Source: Jiangella sp. DSM 45060 (GTDB taxonomy: Bacteria; Actinomycetota; Actinomycetes; Jiangellales; Jiangellaceae). From it: DNA of 64,000 nt. The translations under genes and the position numbers were made by a program. The notes below the pieces were generated by a model that worked only from the letters and a program-made list of their open reading frames with translations, made no database searches and was not told the origin of the DNA. How positions within the stretch are numbered: the stretch's first letter is position 1; every line of letters begins with the position of its first letter. This document shows positions 45,401 through 51,728 of this stretch, in pieces. The stretch lies in assembly GCF_900105175.1 (NCBI RefSeq), contig NZ_LT629771.1, positions 434,001-498,000 of the forward strand, in the 5' to 3' direction.

Positions 45401-45518
45401 CGGCGGCCGGGTCCGGCCCCGGGAAACCACCGACAACCAGTGCGCTCAGCGCCGCGACTACGGCTGCATTGACACCAAGGACCCGAGCAGACAGCAACGA
45501 ACGCCCCACCCTGCGCAC
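36114..45518 (-). CDS. Giant WapA/RHS-type polymorphic toxin with Hint and HNH nuclease C-terminus
   Basis: 3134 residues. The N-terminus has a hydrophobic export segment (LGVNAAVVAALSALVVGGF), suggesting Sec secretion. Domains, by rough residue: DNRLRE-like wall domain about 370-530; Ig-like/Fn3 segments about 540-740; LamG concanavalin fold about 743-960; SpvB/TcaB-like start (WSYPLRVPPTAGGLNPSLSI) about 1175; RHS/YD repeats about 1890-2620; and an RHS core (YDPVIGRFLSVDPV...YANNSP..GSDPTG) about 2680-2712. A Hint autoprocessing domain runs from Cys2881 to VHN3019, and a 115-residue toxin tip with CVYC...DHAVPRSRGG...N...CSHCN...K is an HNH zinc nuclease. The stop is 4 bp before the immunity gene. 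GTG 45518 is the chosen start; GTG 45509 is also possible. Confidence 0.92.
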   Translation of the reverse strand: MRRVGRSLLSARVLGVNAAVVAALSALVVGGFPGPDPAAAVEASAPPEPVLGPEAEPADPGPKTGPNLGLRIGAATEIALAEAAESGERVEVEEARTDRNTYFVNPDGTQTAELSPVPVRVRDAAGDWQGVDPTLVEQPDGTVATVATPTEVVLSGGGAGAPLVRIAEGSEWMSLGWTGPLPEPVLDGATATYPEVLPGVDLVVEAGLSGFSQYLVVKTPEAAANPELAELSFPMQTSTGLQPTPDDAGGLMINRGDGKPAFTVPVPRMWESAPEPAAMAGQLMRSTDGSVDAVPAPEPPSADVVGRGEGEDSAVMPIEVQGDTLTITPDQTLLTDPETVFPVVIDPSASRYHQYWHMVWSNGYKFYNSATEEARVGYDGWTSQNKVSRVFYAVDYRGLAGKQILSATFAHRQVHSPNWDCDLPSYGPGVQLWFTDGIRPENGWPGPMMRTHVATATRAHGHEDVCSNPVRTEWNATSIATTAAAEGWAAFTLGLRSADEGDRDGWRRFENVTDPARTMYPVLTVEYNTYPRLPTGLETSSPETDCVAGSARPFVPDNTPIAWANVTDPDPQNVRMWLEYRRTAPTTSAWWALSTSLRAQGRMSIQLPTLGDGTYQWRVKATDDSAWSGWSQSCELTVDTVRPSQPPTITSSQYPEEQWAGGIGQSGTFTFGANGVSDVDRYNYSLNSDALNKSVDNATLGGPASVNLAPTQFGVNTLYVQSVDRAGNVSDHATYVFMVGGSDPIAVWLMNEGSGATVADQTGSGHTLTRATPDWGADWRGAANPASGSLDFTATAGVGVTAAPVLNDDLVGYTATAWVKLTDTASNRTAVSQDGQYVSGFRLGYSGGKWAAIAARSDTASSPPLTIVSASSPAVATNTWTHLAAVYDATAKTFTLFVNGDQAAQATNVTQTHPFSAPMRIGGGQVGGSGVEGWRGSIDDVRIYPAPLDAQSVQRVMNDSQSVPDVPEDVTAPAFQRTASIAGALPPVVVNPPSEPVFPYPAAAAWPAATQSTVRLATEPATAAGLPVTLAASQAPGAVAPGTDLQVRKVDQTVVEAAELPGMMLQVAPATAGTTLTGDVRISVNYSQFTTYGAAYGSRLVLYQITPCDSAADPITICELTPLVSDNDLAARTVAADVATDGGGWFAVASAPSGPQGDYKATSLAPSSNWSGGGSSGAFTWSYPLRVPPTAGGLNPSLSIDYSSASVDGRVSSTNNQTSWIGEGHSLDPGYIERRFAACADDMGSGANNTRKTGDLCWKSSSVFLSLNGTATEMILDADGQTWRPLNDDGSRIEHLTGAANGDNDGEHWRVTTTDGTQYYFGLHKRDAADTAPTNSAFTVPVAGNHAGEPCRATAFADSFCQQAWRWNLDYVVDTDGNAITYSYVKESNRYGQNLNDVSVAYTRGGYLSMIEYGERVGTSHTTEAPAKVVFGVTERCHPTSSIDCTGNPTASTAHAWPDVPFDQICTSTSTCTTRVSPTFFSRKRLTTVTTQVLSGDRHVAADQWTLGHQFPSTGDGSARALWLGRITHTGLAGGSLELPGVVFHGENLPNRVDGIDNAPPLNKWRVRTIRNETGGRIAVNYASRECTSSNVPSAPQSNTMNCFPVFYTPEGAAEPERHWFHKYLVSSVVTDDMFQSGLAQETHYTYEGEPAWAYQDSELVPEDQRTWGEWRGYGTVVTTAGLGELGREPIKTSTLYMRGMDGDHLPSGTRNVDVVDSEGAAIADHERLAGFVRETIAYDGDQIVSKAINDPWISAATASDGTDTAHIVDLRRTRTFTAKLPNAGWRTTDVVHTYDSYGMRTQTDDRGDTSTTSDDLCIRTTYARNTTAHIVDRPSRVETVSVECATTPTRPGHVVTDQRFGYDGGVVGAAPSRGNVTLTEELDSWASGPVYVTAGTSTYDGYGRPTSSTDALNRTTTLAYTNVSTGLTQKIATTNAAGHVATTTMTTYHGNPVSVVDANNRTTTLRYDALGRLLKVWGTDRTTSQTPTTEYVYTVDNDAASTVATKTLLPSGAQAIGYELFDGFGRILQTQTPSASEAEPGRLVVDTAYDSRGLAVEVNGPYYNSQAASATRFLPSDVVPASTRTSYDGAGREIVSAFYESNTEKWRTTTDYRGDHTRVDPPTGDTPTAVFHDARGRAQRLLQYHGSSPAGANDATRYTYTPAGQLATVTDVAGNVWSYEYDLRGRQVQKTDPDTGTTQLTYDAAGQLTSTTDSENRTLSYTYDALGRKTSTHQGAVTTTAIAEWRYDTLELGQPTLSFRREGTSTYTTAITGYDDAYRPLGSRVSISATEGALAGQYVFSNTYNPDGSVATTTMPAIGGLPEETLQHRYEATGVEDWMYGYNTYAVDTIWSPYGEILRRGQGQYGTASWQTNQYEAGTRRLLRSRIDREDQSVYSDLRYAYDPAGNVTRIADLPSGGTADVQCFSYDYLRRLTKAFTATDTGCDTPDLPPTSGGTDNYHHEYTYDLTGNRTSLVRTRLSSAGTENLATTTYAYPAAGSPQPHTLTSSTAGSTTTSYTYDNTGNTLTAGSKSYTWDVEGRVKTASTSAGASSFIYTADGDRLVRRDPDTVTIYLPGHDLELNRATNAVSARRYYSFGGQTISVRSPSGGLQDLYADHNGSADTAIDADSSSVKNKDRDPFGNYRGSTGSVGTFPTDRGFHTGIEDDATGLIQMGARAYDPVIGRFLSVDPVIDHMMPQQMHGYAYANNSPITGSDPTGLFPSNQMGTRAATIGGVIPKHPPAVGGPLGNKQPPGQGLQSGHTNYGPAASGYGIAPVKHVYSGPSTPATSYVPLEQAIAQARHRPTGGFLDSLGPIGWLIGADDFVNCFQGDAVACLWAGSNFIPGAAVARTAIRTTNHVIDGVRAADNVAEELATAARACGMKSFAGTTLVLMGDGTRKAIQDVEVGDEVVATDPETGEQAAKAVTHVWMHEDSLVDLEVNGTTITTTEDHPFWNASEQEFQDAAAIDTGDSVLTADGRLLTVGGIDEASAYAGLAYNLTIADIHTYHVGENDILVHNTNDGCGAAGEAFPPIKPGSAGDATAGEPFPRSIRDRILADNRSYSSDGSYTCVYCRMSTDRPQADHAVPRSRGGNATTDNGQVACSHCNASKRDRDHPVNPPAGYSGPWPPAHWN
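36462..36878 (-). other. Hint autoproteolytic domain (139 residues)
   Basis: It begins at Cys2881 (CGMKSFAGTTLVLMGDGTRK), has the TTEDHPFWN block-B-like His motif and ends ILVHN. In polymorphic toxins such domains cut themselves to free the C-terminal toxin. The nucleophilic Cys, the TxxH-like motif (TEDH) and the terminal His-Asn are all present, so it should be active. Confidence 0.8.
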
Positions 45519-45569
45519 CCCGCCCCATACATAACGACGATCCGCCCAAAACGCCGGTTATGGAGGCAA

Positions 45570-45599
45570 ATCGTGTCTGGCGGGGGTGCTCGGCGTCAA
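45570..45599 (-). promoter_or_regulatory. Candidate promoter of the giant toxin gene
   Basis: On the minus strand TTGACG (45594-45599) and CACGAT (45570-45575) are 18 bp apart, about 50 bp before the GTG start. The -35 is good and the -10 is weak. Confidence 0.35.
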
Positions 45600-45687
45600 G
45601 AGTTCTACGTAGGCAACAGGTGCAAAAGCGGGAAATTCTCATGGAACCGAGACCCGCCGTCCGCATCGAGGAGCGGGCGAGTGCCGA

Positions 45688-47472
45688 TCAGCGACCCGCG
45701 AGAATCGTGGCGTAGATGGCTTCGTAGCGGGCGGCGTTCGCCGACCACTGGTGCTCCGCCACGACCCAGTCGCGCCCTCGCTTCGCGAGGTCACGTCGCG
45801 TGTCGGGGTCGTCGTTCAGCTCGGTGAGGACGTCGGCCAGCGCGCTGGAGTCGCCGGGCGGGAACGACCGGCCGCGCTCGCCGCCCCCGATGATCTCGAG
45901 GAGCGGATCCAGCGCGGAGACCACAAGTGGAACGCCGGCCGCCATTGCCTCGAACGGCTTCAGCGGCGTGACGAGTCGCGCCGCTCGCTCGTCGGCCCGC
46001 GGCACGACGAACACGTCGAGCAGCCGGTAGTAGTCCAGCACCTCGTCGTGCGGAACCCGCCCGGTGAACAGCACGGAGTTCCCGGCCTGCTCGTCGGCCG
46101 CCAGCTTCTCCAGCTCAGCGCGCCGGTCGCCGTCGCCCACGATGAGCGCGACGGCCGGTACACCCCGGGCGCGCAGCTCGGCGGCTGCGCGGATCAGTGT
46201 CTCGTGCCCTTCGCGTCGGTGGTCGAGGTTGCTGACGTAGCCGAACACCAGCTTGCCCTCCAGTCCCAGGCGCTCGATCAGCCGGGTCGGACGAGGGCCG
46301 GGGGAGAACGCCTTCGCATCGACCCCGTTGGGCGCCACGTGAACCTTCTCGGGTGCGATGCCGCGGGCGATGATCTGGGCCCGCATCGACTCGCTCAGTG
46401 TGACGACGGCGTCGGCGGCGGCCATGCAGCGTGCCTCCGTCGCCATTCGCCGCTGGTACAGCTCACCGGTTTCGTTCCATGGTCGTTCCCGGCTCCACAG
46501 CGACTCGAAGAAGCCGCGGACCTCGTAGACCAGCGGCAGCTGGAAGGCCTTCGCGAGGGCGACCCCGACCAGGGCCGCCTCGTAGCCCCGGTGGCCGGAG
46601 TGGACGTGGATGAGTGACGGCGCGATCTCCGGGACCCGCCGGGCGGCAGCCGAGGCATAGGCGTCGAGGTAGCGATCCACCGGTCCTTTGAGCACGGACG
46701 CCGGCGGCTGCTCGAGGTAGTGGTGGACGACGCCGTTGATCACCTCGGTGGCGGGCGGGTGCTCGAGTCCCGCCTCGCGCGGGAACCCGGCGGCCGTGAT
46801 CACGACCGGGTCGAGTCCGGCCGCGCGCTGGGCGTCGATGATGTAGCGACTGCGCATCGTGTAGCCGGTCTGCCGGTAGGGCATCGCGGATTTCAGCAGG
46901 TGCAGGACGCGCAGATCCGTCCGTTCCACGCGGGCGGCCGGCGGGACGTGGGGCAGCCACCCCGGCTCGGTCTCGCGGATGCGGCCGAGGACCCTGCGTT
47001 CCTGCGACTCGCGTGACGGGGTGTTCTCCAGCTCCCGCAGCGCGGACGTCGCCCGGAGTTGCAGGCTCAGCGCTCCCGCGCGGGCGAAGGCGTTACGCGC
47101 GAGGTCGAGGAACTCCGTGTCGGCGGTCTTCGCCGGGAGGAGCGCGGCGGCCAGCGCGATGGCTTCGTCGTGCCGCGCGGCGTCCATCAGCGCGCGTACG
47201 GCGTCGACGTCGGACTGGGGGCTCGGCGGACTGTCGGGGACGCGCATCCCGCGCCGGAAGTCGCTCGGGTAGCGGTGCAGCCGCCAGCCGTTGCGGCGTG
47301 CACGCCGCAGCCCGAGCATCAGACGGCTGGGTCGCGGCCGGGGCGCCTGCTCCGCTGCCAGTTCCACGATGCGCAGGTGCTGTGCCAGCAGGTGTGCCAG
47401 AGCGCCGTCGGCGATCTGCAACTTCGCCGCTTCATGGATGGCTCCGTCGACGGAGTCCCGGTCCGAGACCAT
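45688..47472 (-). CDS. GT4 family glycosyltransferase with long N-terminal extension
   Basis: 594 residues. The first ~170 residues form an Ala-rich helical region (DAVRALMDAARHDEAIALAAALL), TPR-like in appearance. A GT-B domain follows: VLHLLKSAMPYRQTGYTMRSRYI, IHVHSGHRGYEAALVG, VYEVRGFFESLWSRER, VTLSESMRAQIIARGI, APNGVD, and the donor motif TPLKPFEAMAAGVPLVVSAL. It is cytosolic. TATCCT on the minus strand (47481-47486) ends 8 bp before the ATG and no ribosome site is visible, so the mRNA may be leaderless. It is divergent from wecB. Confidence 0.85.
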   Translation of the reverse strand: MVSDRDSVDGAIHEAAKLQIADGALAHLLAQHLRIVELAAEQAPRPRPSRLMLGLRRARRNGWRLHRYPSDFRRGMRVPDSPPSPQSDVDAVRALMDAARHDEAIALAAALLPAKTADTEFLDLARNAFARAGALSLQLRATSALRELENTPSRESQERRVLGRIRETEPGWLPHVPPAARVERTDLRVLHLLKSAMPYRQTGYTMRSRYIIDAQRAAGLDPVVITAAGFPREAGLEHPPATEVINGVVHHYLEQPPASVLKGPVDRYLDAYASAAARRVPEIAPSLIHVHSGHRGYEAALVGVALAKAFQLPLVYEVRGFFESLWSRERPWNETGELYQRRMATEARCMAAADAVVTLSESMRAQIIARGIAPEKVHVAPNGVDAKAFSPGPRPTRLIERLGLEGKLVFGYVSNLDHRREGHETLIRAAAELRARGVPAVALIVGDGDRRAELEKLAADEQAGNSVLFTGRVPHDEVLDYYRLLDVFVVPRADERAARLVTPLKPFEAMAAGVPLVVSALDPLLEIIGGGERGRSFPPGDSSALADVLTELNDDPDTRRDLAKRGRDWVVAEHQWSANAARYEAIYATILAGR

Positions 47473-47480
47473 GGTGCCGG

Positions 47481-47486
47481 AGGATA
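47481..47486 (-). promoter_or_regulatory. Possible leaderless -10 box of the GT4 gene
   Basis: TATCCT on the minus strand ends 8 bp before ATG 47472, the same geometry as at rmlA (8 bp) and close to that at the acetoacetyl-CoA synthetase gene (7 bp). Confidence 0.4.
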
Positions 47487-47636
47487 CCTTGTGTCACTCT
47501 GTCCAGCGGAAGCAGTGGCAGCGGGATTGTCGATCTTGGTCGTCCGTCGCGGTCGTGTGGCGGGCGTCGAGGCGTCTGGCATGATGTCCCGGTGCCGCGC
47601 CGTGGCGGCGGTTCATTTCATGAACAGAAGGTTCGA

Positions 47637-48725
47637 ATGTCTGAGTTGATCATCCATATCACTGGTGCGCGGCCGAATTTCCCCAAGGCGGCTCCGGTGA
47701 TCGCCGCATTGCGTGAGCATGACGTCGCCCAGGAATTGGTACACACCGGTCAGCACTATGACGACAAGATGTCGGCGGTGTTCTTCCGGCAGTTGGGTCT
47801 CCCCGAGCCGGACGTGAACCTGGGCGTGGGTTCGGGATCCCATGCTGCGCAGACGGCGGCCACCATGGTCAGCCTGGAGCAGCTGTTCCTGGACCGTGAT
47901 CCTGCCCTTGTCGTCGTGTACGGGGACGTCAACTCGACGCTCGCGGCCACCCTCGTAGCGGCGAAACTCCAGATCCGAATCGCTCACGTTGAAGCCGGCT
48001 TGCGCAGTTTCGACCCGACGATGCCTGAAGAGGTCAACCGTGTCGTGACAGACCGGCTCGCCGATCTCCTCTTCGCCACGAGCCCGGACGCCGTCGCACA
48101 CCTCGGCAATGAGGGCGTGGACCCGAATCGGATCCATCTGGTCGGAAATCCGATGATCGACACGTTGCTGGCGAACCTCGACCGTTTCGACGCCGGTGTG
48201 GCCCGCCGTGAATTCGGTATGGAGGGCGATTACGCCGTCGCCACCTTGCACCGTCCCGCCAACGTCGATGATCCCTCCGACGCTGCGGCGCTCGTGCGTG
48301 CGATGCATGGCATGGCCGACCACGTCGCGGTCGTACTGCCGCTGCATCCGCGTGGGCGCGGCTCGCTGGAGGCCGCGGGTCTGTTCACGCACCCGAACAT
48401 CTCGGTCGTCGACCCGCTCGGATACGTCGAGTTCCTCGGGCTGGTGCGCGGCGCCCGCCTGGTCGTGACCGACTCCGGTGGCGTCCAGGAGGAGACGACG
48501 ATGCTCGGCGTCCCCTGCCTGACGCTGCGACCGAACACCGAGCGGCCCGTCACCATCACCCACGGCACGAATCAACTGGTGGTCCGCGACGACCTGCCCG
48601 GGCGGGTGAAGGCGATCCTCTCGTCCCCACGTGCTGAGACCTGGCCGACACCGCCCCTGTGGGACGGCCGGGCCGGTGAACGGATCGCGGACGTCATCGT
48701 GCGGGACGTCCGCCGGCAGCCATGA
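47637..48725 (+). CDS. wecB: UDP-N-acetylglucosamine 2-epimerase (non-hydrolysing)
   Basis: 362 residues. It converts UDP-GlcNAc to UDP-ManNAc in the cytosol. Family motifs are clear: TGARPNFPKAAPVI, HTGQHYDDKMS, HVEAGLRSFD, LHRPANVDD and VTDSGGVQEETT. ATG 47637 is preceded by AGAAGG; the open frame upstream overlaps the divergent GT4 gene and is not coding. Its last bases overlap the methyltransferase start by 4 bp (ATGA). It opens the long cluster running to 63993. With the dehydrogenase at 15.3-16.6 kb it would give UDP-ManNAcA (inference). Confidence 0.93.
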   Translation: MSELIIHITGARPNFPKAAPVIAALREHDVAQELVHTGQHYDDKMSAVFFRQLGLPEPDVNLGVGSGSHAAQTAATMVSLEQLFLDRDPALVVVYGDVNSTLAATLVAAKLQIRIAHVEAGLRSFDPTMPEEVNRVVTDRLADLLFATSPDAVAHLGNEGVDPNRIHLVGNPMIDTLLANLDRFDAGVARREFGMEGDYAVATLHRPANVDDPSDAAALVRAMHGMADHVAVVLPLHPRGRGSLEAAGLFTHPNISVVDPLGYVEFLGLVRGARLVVTDSGGVQEETTMLGVPCLTLRPNTERPVTITHGTNQLVVRDDLPGRVKAILSSPRAETWPTPPLWDGRAGERIADVIVRDVRRQP

Positions 48726-49408
48726 TGGCGGGGCAACGTCCGATCTCCGCGCCGGTGCCGGCCGGTGGGGGACTGCTGGGGCAGCAGGAGGCCCGTCGGT
48801 TCTGGGATCGTCGGCACGCGGCGGAGTCGCTGCTGCGCTCGGGCGGCGACATCGGCCTGACGGAGGCCGACAACGTCATCTTCTACCAGATCCGCCTGGG
48901 CCTGGTGCTGAGCGCGATCGCCGGCCGCTCTCCGCTGCCTCCGCAGTATCGGGTGCTCGACGCCGGATGCGGGAAGGGCTGGTTCAGTCGCCAGCTCGCC
49001 GCCTGCGGCATCACCGTGCACGGCATCGACACCTCACCATCGGCCATCGAACAGGCCGAGGCCGCCGGTGGCGGGCCGACGTATGAGGTCGCCGCACTCG
49101 CCGAGGTCCGGCCACGCCGCGCCTTCGACGCCGTCATCTGTGTGGACGTGTTCTTCCACATCCTCGATGACGACGAGTGGCGCGAGTCCGTCCTCAACCT
49201 CGCCAGCGTGGTGCAGCGCGGCGGCCGGCTCGTCGTGGCTGACACCACGGCCGGCGAGCGCAAGCGACTGGGTTCGTACATCGTGCACCGGTCCGGCTCC
49301 GAGTATCAGGAGTTACTGAGCGATCGCGGGTTCGAGGACCGGGGCGTGCTCCCCTACCATTTTCGGAACAATCCCCTGGGACTGCATGTCTACGAACGAA
49401 TACGGTGA
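48722..49408 (+). CDS. Class I SAM-dependent methyltransferase
   Basis: 228 residues. SAM motif VLDAGCGKGWFSRQLA near residue 80, the acidic end HGIDTSPSAIEQA, and post-motifs DAVICVDVFFHILDDDEW and GGRLVVADTT match Methyltransf_11/25-type enzymes. An N-terminal WDRRHAAES segment resembles those of sugar or small-molecule methyltransferases. It overlaps wecB by 4 bp and the next gene by 23 bp, so it is in the polysaccharide operon and probably O-methylates a sugar. Confidence 0.85.
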   Translation: MMAGQRPISAPVPAGGGLLGQQEARRFWDRRHAAESLLRSGGDIGLTEADNVIFYQIRLGLVLSAIAGRSPLPPQYRVLDAGCGKGWFSRQLAACGITVHGIDTSPSAIEQAEAAGGGPTYEVAALAEVRPRRAFDAVICVDVFFHILDDDEWRESVLNLASVVQRGGRLVVADTTAGERKRLGSYIVHRSGSEYQELLSDRGFEDRGVLPYHFRNNPLGLHVYERIR

Positions 49409-51728
49409 TCTTGCTATGCGGCTTGCCGATCTCGCACACCCGCTGGTGACGACGCCAGTCGAGCACATCGTCGAGTTCGACGCGATGGGCCTGCGGCTCA
49501 GCAGGTACCTCGGCATCGATGCCGCCGTGCACGACGGTCGCGGCGAGGTCCCGGCGATCGGCCCGTCGACGCTCGTCCTGGCCACGGTCCGTGGCGGCCG
49601 ACGGCTCGACGGCGACCTGCGCGTGCTCGGTGACGCGTTGGCCGGTGCGGCCGGCAACGTGCTCGTGCTGGTCTGCTTCGAGGACGACTACGAGAACCTC
49701 CCGCTGCCGCGGATCGCCCGCTTCCTCGACGAGAACGGGCTCGAGGCGGCGAATCTGTCGCACACCCCGTATTCGCGGGTGCGGATCGCGATCGCGGGTC
49801 TCGTGCGCCGGGTGGAGGACGACGAGCGCGCGGAGTTCGCGGCCGTGCTCCGGATGCGCAATGACCTCGTCCTCGGCGACTTCGAGTTGCGCCGGCTGAA
49901 CGCTCGCATCGATGAGCTCGTCGCCCGGACTCCGGCGACGGTCACGCTCACGACACCGGCTGAGCCGCGCCAGCAGGGCGTCGACGAAGAGCTCCTGCGG
50001 CTCCAGGCTCGGGTCCAGGAGCTCACCGAGCAGGTGCACCGGCTACGCGAGCAGCGTGATCACGCGGTCGCGCGCAACCGCGCCACCAACGCGAAGCTCC
50101 GCGGTGTCCGCGAGTCGGCGACCTTCCGCGTCGGCAAGTCGATCGTCCAGGCGCCACGGCACCCCGGCCAGCTCGCGAAACTGCCCGCTGATCTCCTGCG
50201 GTCCTACCGCAACCGGCGCAATGCGCCTCGGCCGGAGCCGAAGGTCACGCCGCCCGCCGCTGTGCCGCGCGGGCTGCCAGGACGGCGCACCAGCGAGCCG
50301 CCGCCGGTGCGGCCGGCGGCCACCGCCACACCCGTCGTCCTGCCTCCTGGCGTCGGCGCATCGGTCTCGATGGCCGGCCTGCGTCTGCGGGCCGCCGTCA
50401 TCGGCCGCCCGGCGCTGATCCACCGGGTCAGTGGCGGAGCCGATGTCGTCGCCGTCCAAGGCGGGTCCTGGCGGCCGTCCGGATCGGCGCTGCCGCCGGT
50501 CGACGTCCTGCTGGTCGACGTGAACGCCGGCCGGGCGCAGGGCACGTGGGCCGGGCTGGGGGAGCCCGGCGAGGTCGATCGGCTGCGTGATCTCGCTCGA
50601 CTGCTCGATGAGGCGGCGGGGCGCAACGTCCCGTCCGTCCTGCTCGTCGACGGCTTGGGCATCCCGGCAGGGCTGCGCGGCATCGAGTCCAAGGCGTCGA
50701 CGGTCGTCGCCTGGACCTGCGACCCCACCTCCGGCTGGGACCCGGGCGTGGCGCTCGGACAGGTGCCGTGGCCATCGGCGCGGCCGCGGACGGCACCCGT
50801 CCTGCGAGTAGCGGCACACCCGGCGGCGCCGAGCCACGGCGCGGAGCAGCGCTGGTTGTCGGCCCTGCCGCTGCGTGACGTCGAGCACTGGCTGGTCGGG
50901 CTGCGCTCCAGGCGGCTTGTCGACCCGCTGCTCGGCATCGATGCCACGGGCCACGCCGCGCTGCCGCTGCCGGCCCTGGCGACGCGACCCACCGTCCTCG
51001 TCAGCAGCGCGCTGGATGCGTGGATCGCGCACGCGGCCGTTGCCTCGGGCTGCCACGTGCTCTCGCGGGTGCCGCTCGACGGCATCGCACCCTCGCCGTC
51101 GTTCACCGTCGCCGACGATCCGCGCCGGGCTCGATCGCTGCTGGAGGCGGGGCTCGGCCAGCCGGCCGTCGAAGACGTGCTCGAGCTCCTCGTGGGCCTG
51201 TTGCGCCGCGGCGGTGCGCACGAGCGGATGGCCGCCCTGGCCGATCTCGCGGGGCTACCCGTGGCCGGCGCGCTCCACCGCCAGGTAGGCGTCAGCGCCG
51301 TCGCCGTGGTCACGACCGAGGATGAGGGCCGCCGGTTCGCCTCGGAGCTGGCCACACAGGTCAGGCTTCCCGAGGATCTGGTCGTCGTCGATCTCACCGA
51401 GCCCGCCGGAGCCGGATGGCTCAGCGAGGTCCGTGCGACGGGCGTCGTGACCACGGTCGTGCGCCATCCCATGGTGACCTGGAATGACCTCGCGGCCCAG
51501 ACGATGCGCGATCGCGTCATCGTGTGGACGCCACAGCAGCCCTGGTCGGCGCGGACGGTGGCCGAGCTCGAGCTATTCGCGCATCGCGATGGCGAGGTGC
51601 TGCCCTCCGGCGGCCCGGCCGGCGCGGTGATCGACCGTCGCGAGCTGCTGACTCGGATCGAGCCGGTGACCCACCGGCTGCCCCAGACGAACGCCGCGGC
51701 CGCCGCCGTGGGCAACGGAGCCGCGTGA
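49386..51728 (+). CDS. Large unrecognised protein with central coiled coil
   Basis: 780 residues from ATG 49386, with ATG 49416 as alternative. No family recognised. The N-terminal ~170 residues look like a Rossmann-type or TPR-less alpha/beta domain (STLVLATVRGGRRLDGDLRVL, VLVLVCFEDDYENLPLP). About residues 175-260 form a Leu/Glu/Arg coiled coil (EELLRLQARVQELTEQVHRL). After a basic Pro-rich linker, two further alpha/beta regions occupy residues 325-760 (VDVLLVDVNAGRAQGTWAGL, VVAWTCDPTSGWDPG, VVVTTEDEGRRFASELATQV) and look GT-B-like without a donor motif. It sits in tight overlap with glycan genes, so a scaffold or inactive transferase is possible. Confidence 0.7.
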   Translation: MSTNEYGDLAMRLADLAHPLVTTPVEHIVEFDAMGLRLSRYLGIDAAVHDGRGEVPAIGPSTLVLATVRGGRRLDGDLRVLGDALAGAAGNVLVLVCFEDDYENLPLPRIARFLDENGLEAANLSHTPYSRVRIAIAGLVRRVEDDERAEFAAVLRMRNDLVLGDFELRRLNARIDELVARTPATVTLTTPAEPRQQGVDEELLRLQARVQELTEQVHRLREQRDHAVARNRATNAKLRGVRESATFRVGKSIVQAPRHPGQLAKLPADLLRSYRNRRNAPRPEPKVTPPAAVPRGLPGRRTSEPPPVRPAATATPVVLPPGVGASVSMAGLRLRAAVIGRPALIHRVSGGADVVAVQGGSWRPSGSALPPVDVLLVDVNAGRAQGTWAGLGEPGEVDRLRDLARLLDEAAGRNVPSVLLVDGLGIPAGLRGIESKASTVVAWTCDPTSGWDPGVALGQVPWPSARPRTAPVLRVAAHPAAPSHGAEQRWLSALPLRDVEHWLVGLRSRRLVDPLLGIDATGHAALPLPALATRPTVLVSSALDAWIAHAAVASGCHVLSRVPLDGIAPSPSFTVADDPRRARSLLEAGLGQPAVEDVLELLVGLLRRGGAHERMAALADLAGLPVAGALHRQVGVSAVAVVTTEDEGRRFASELATQVRLPEDLVVVDLTEPAGAGWLSEVRATGVVTTVVRHPMVTWNDLAAQTMRDRVIVWTPQQPWSARTVAELELFAHRDGEVLPSGGPAGAVIDRRELLTRIEPVTHRLPQTNAAAAAVGNGAA

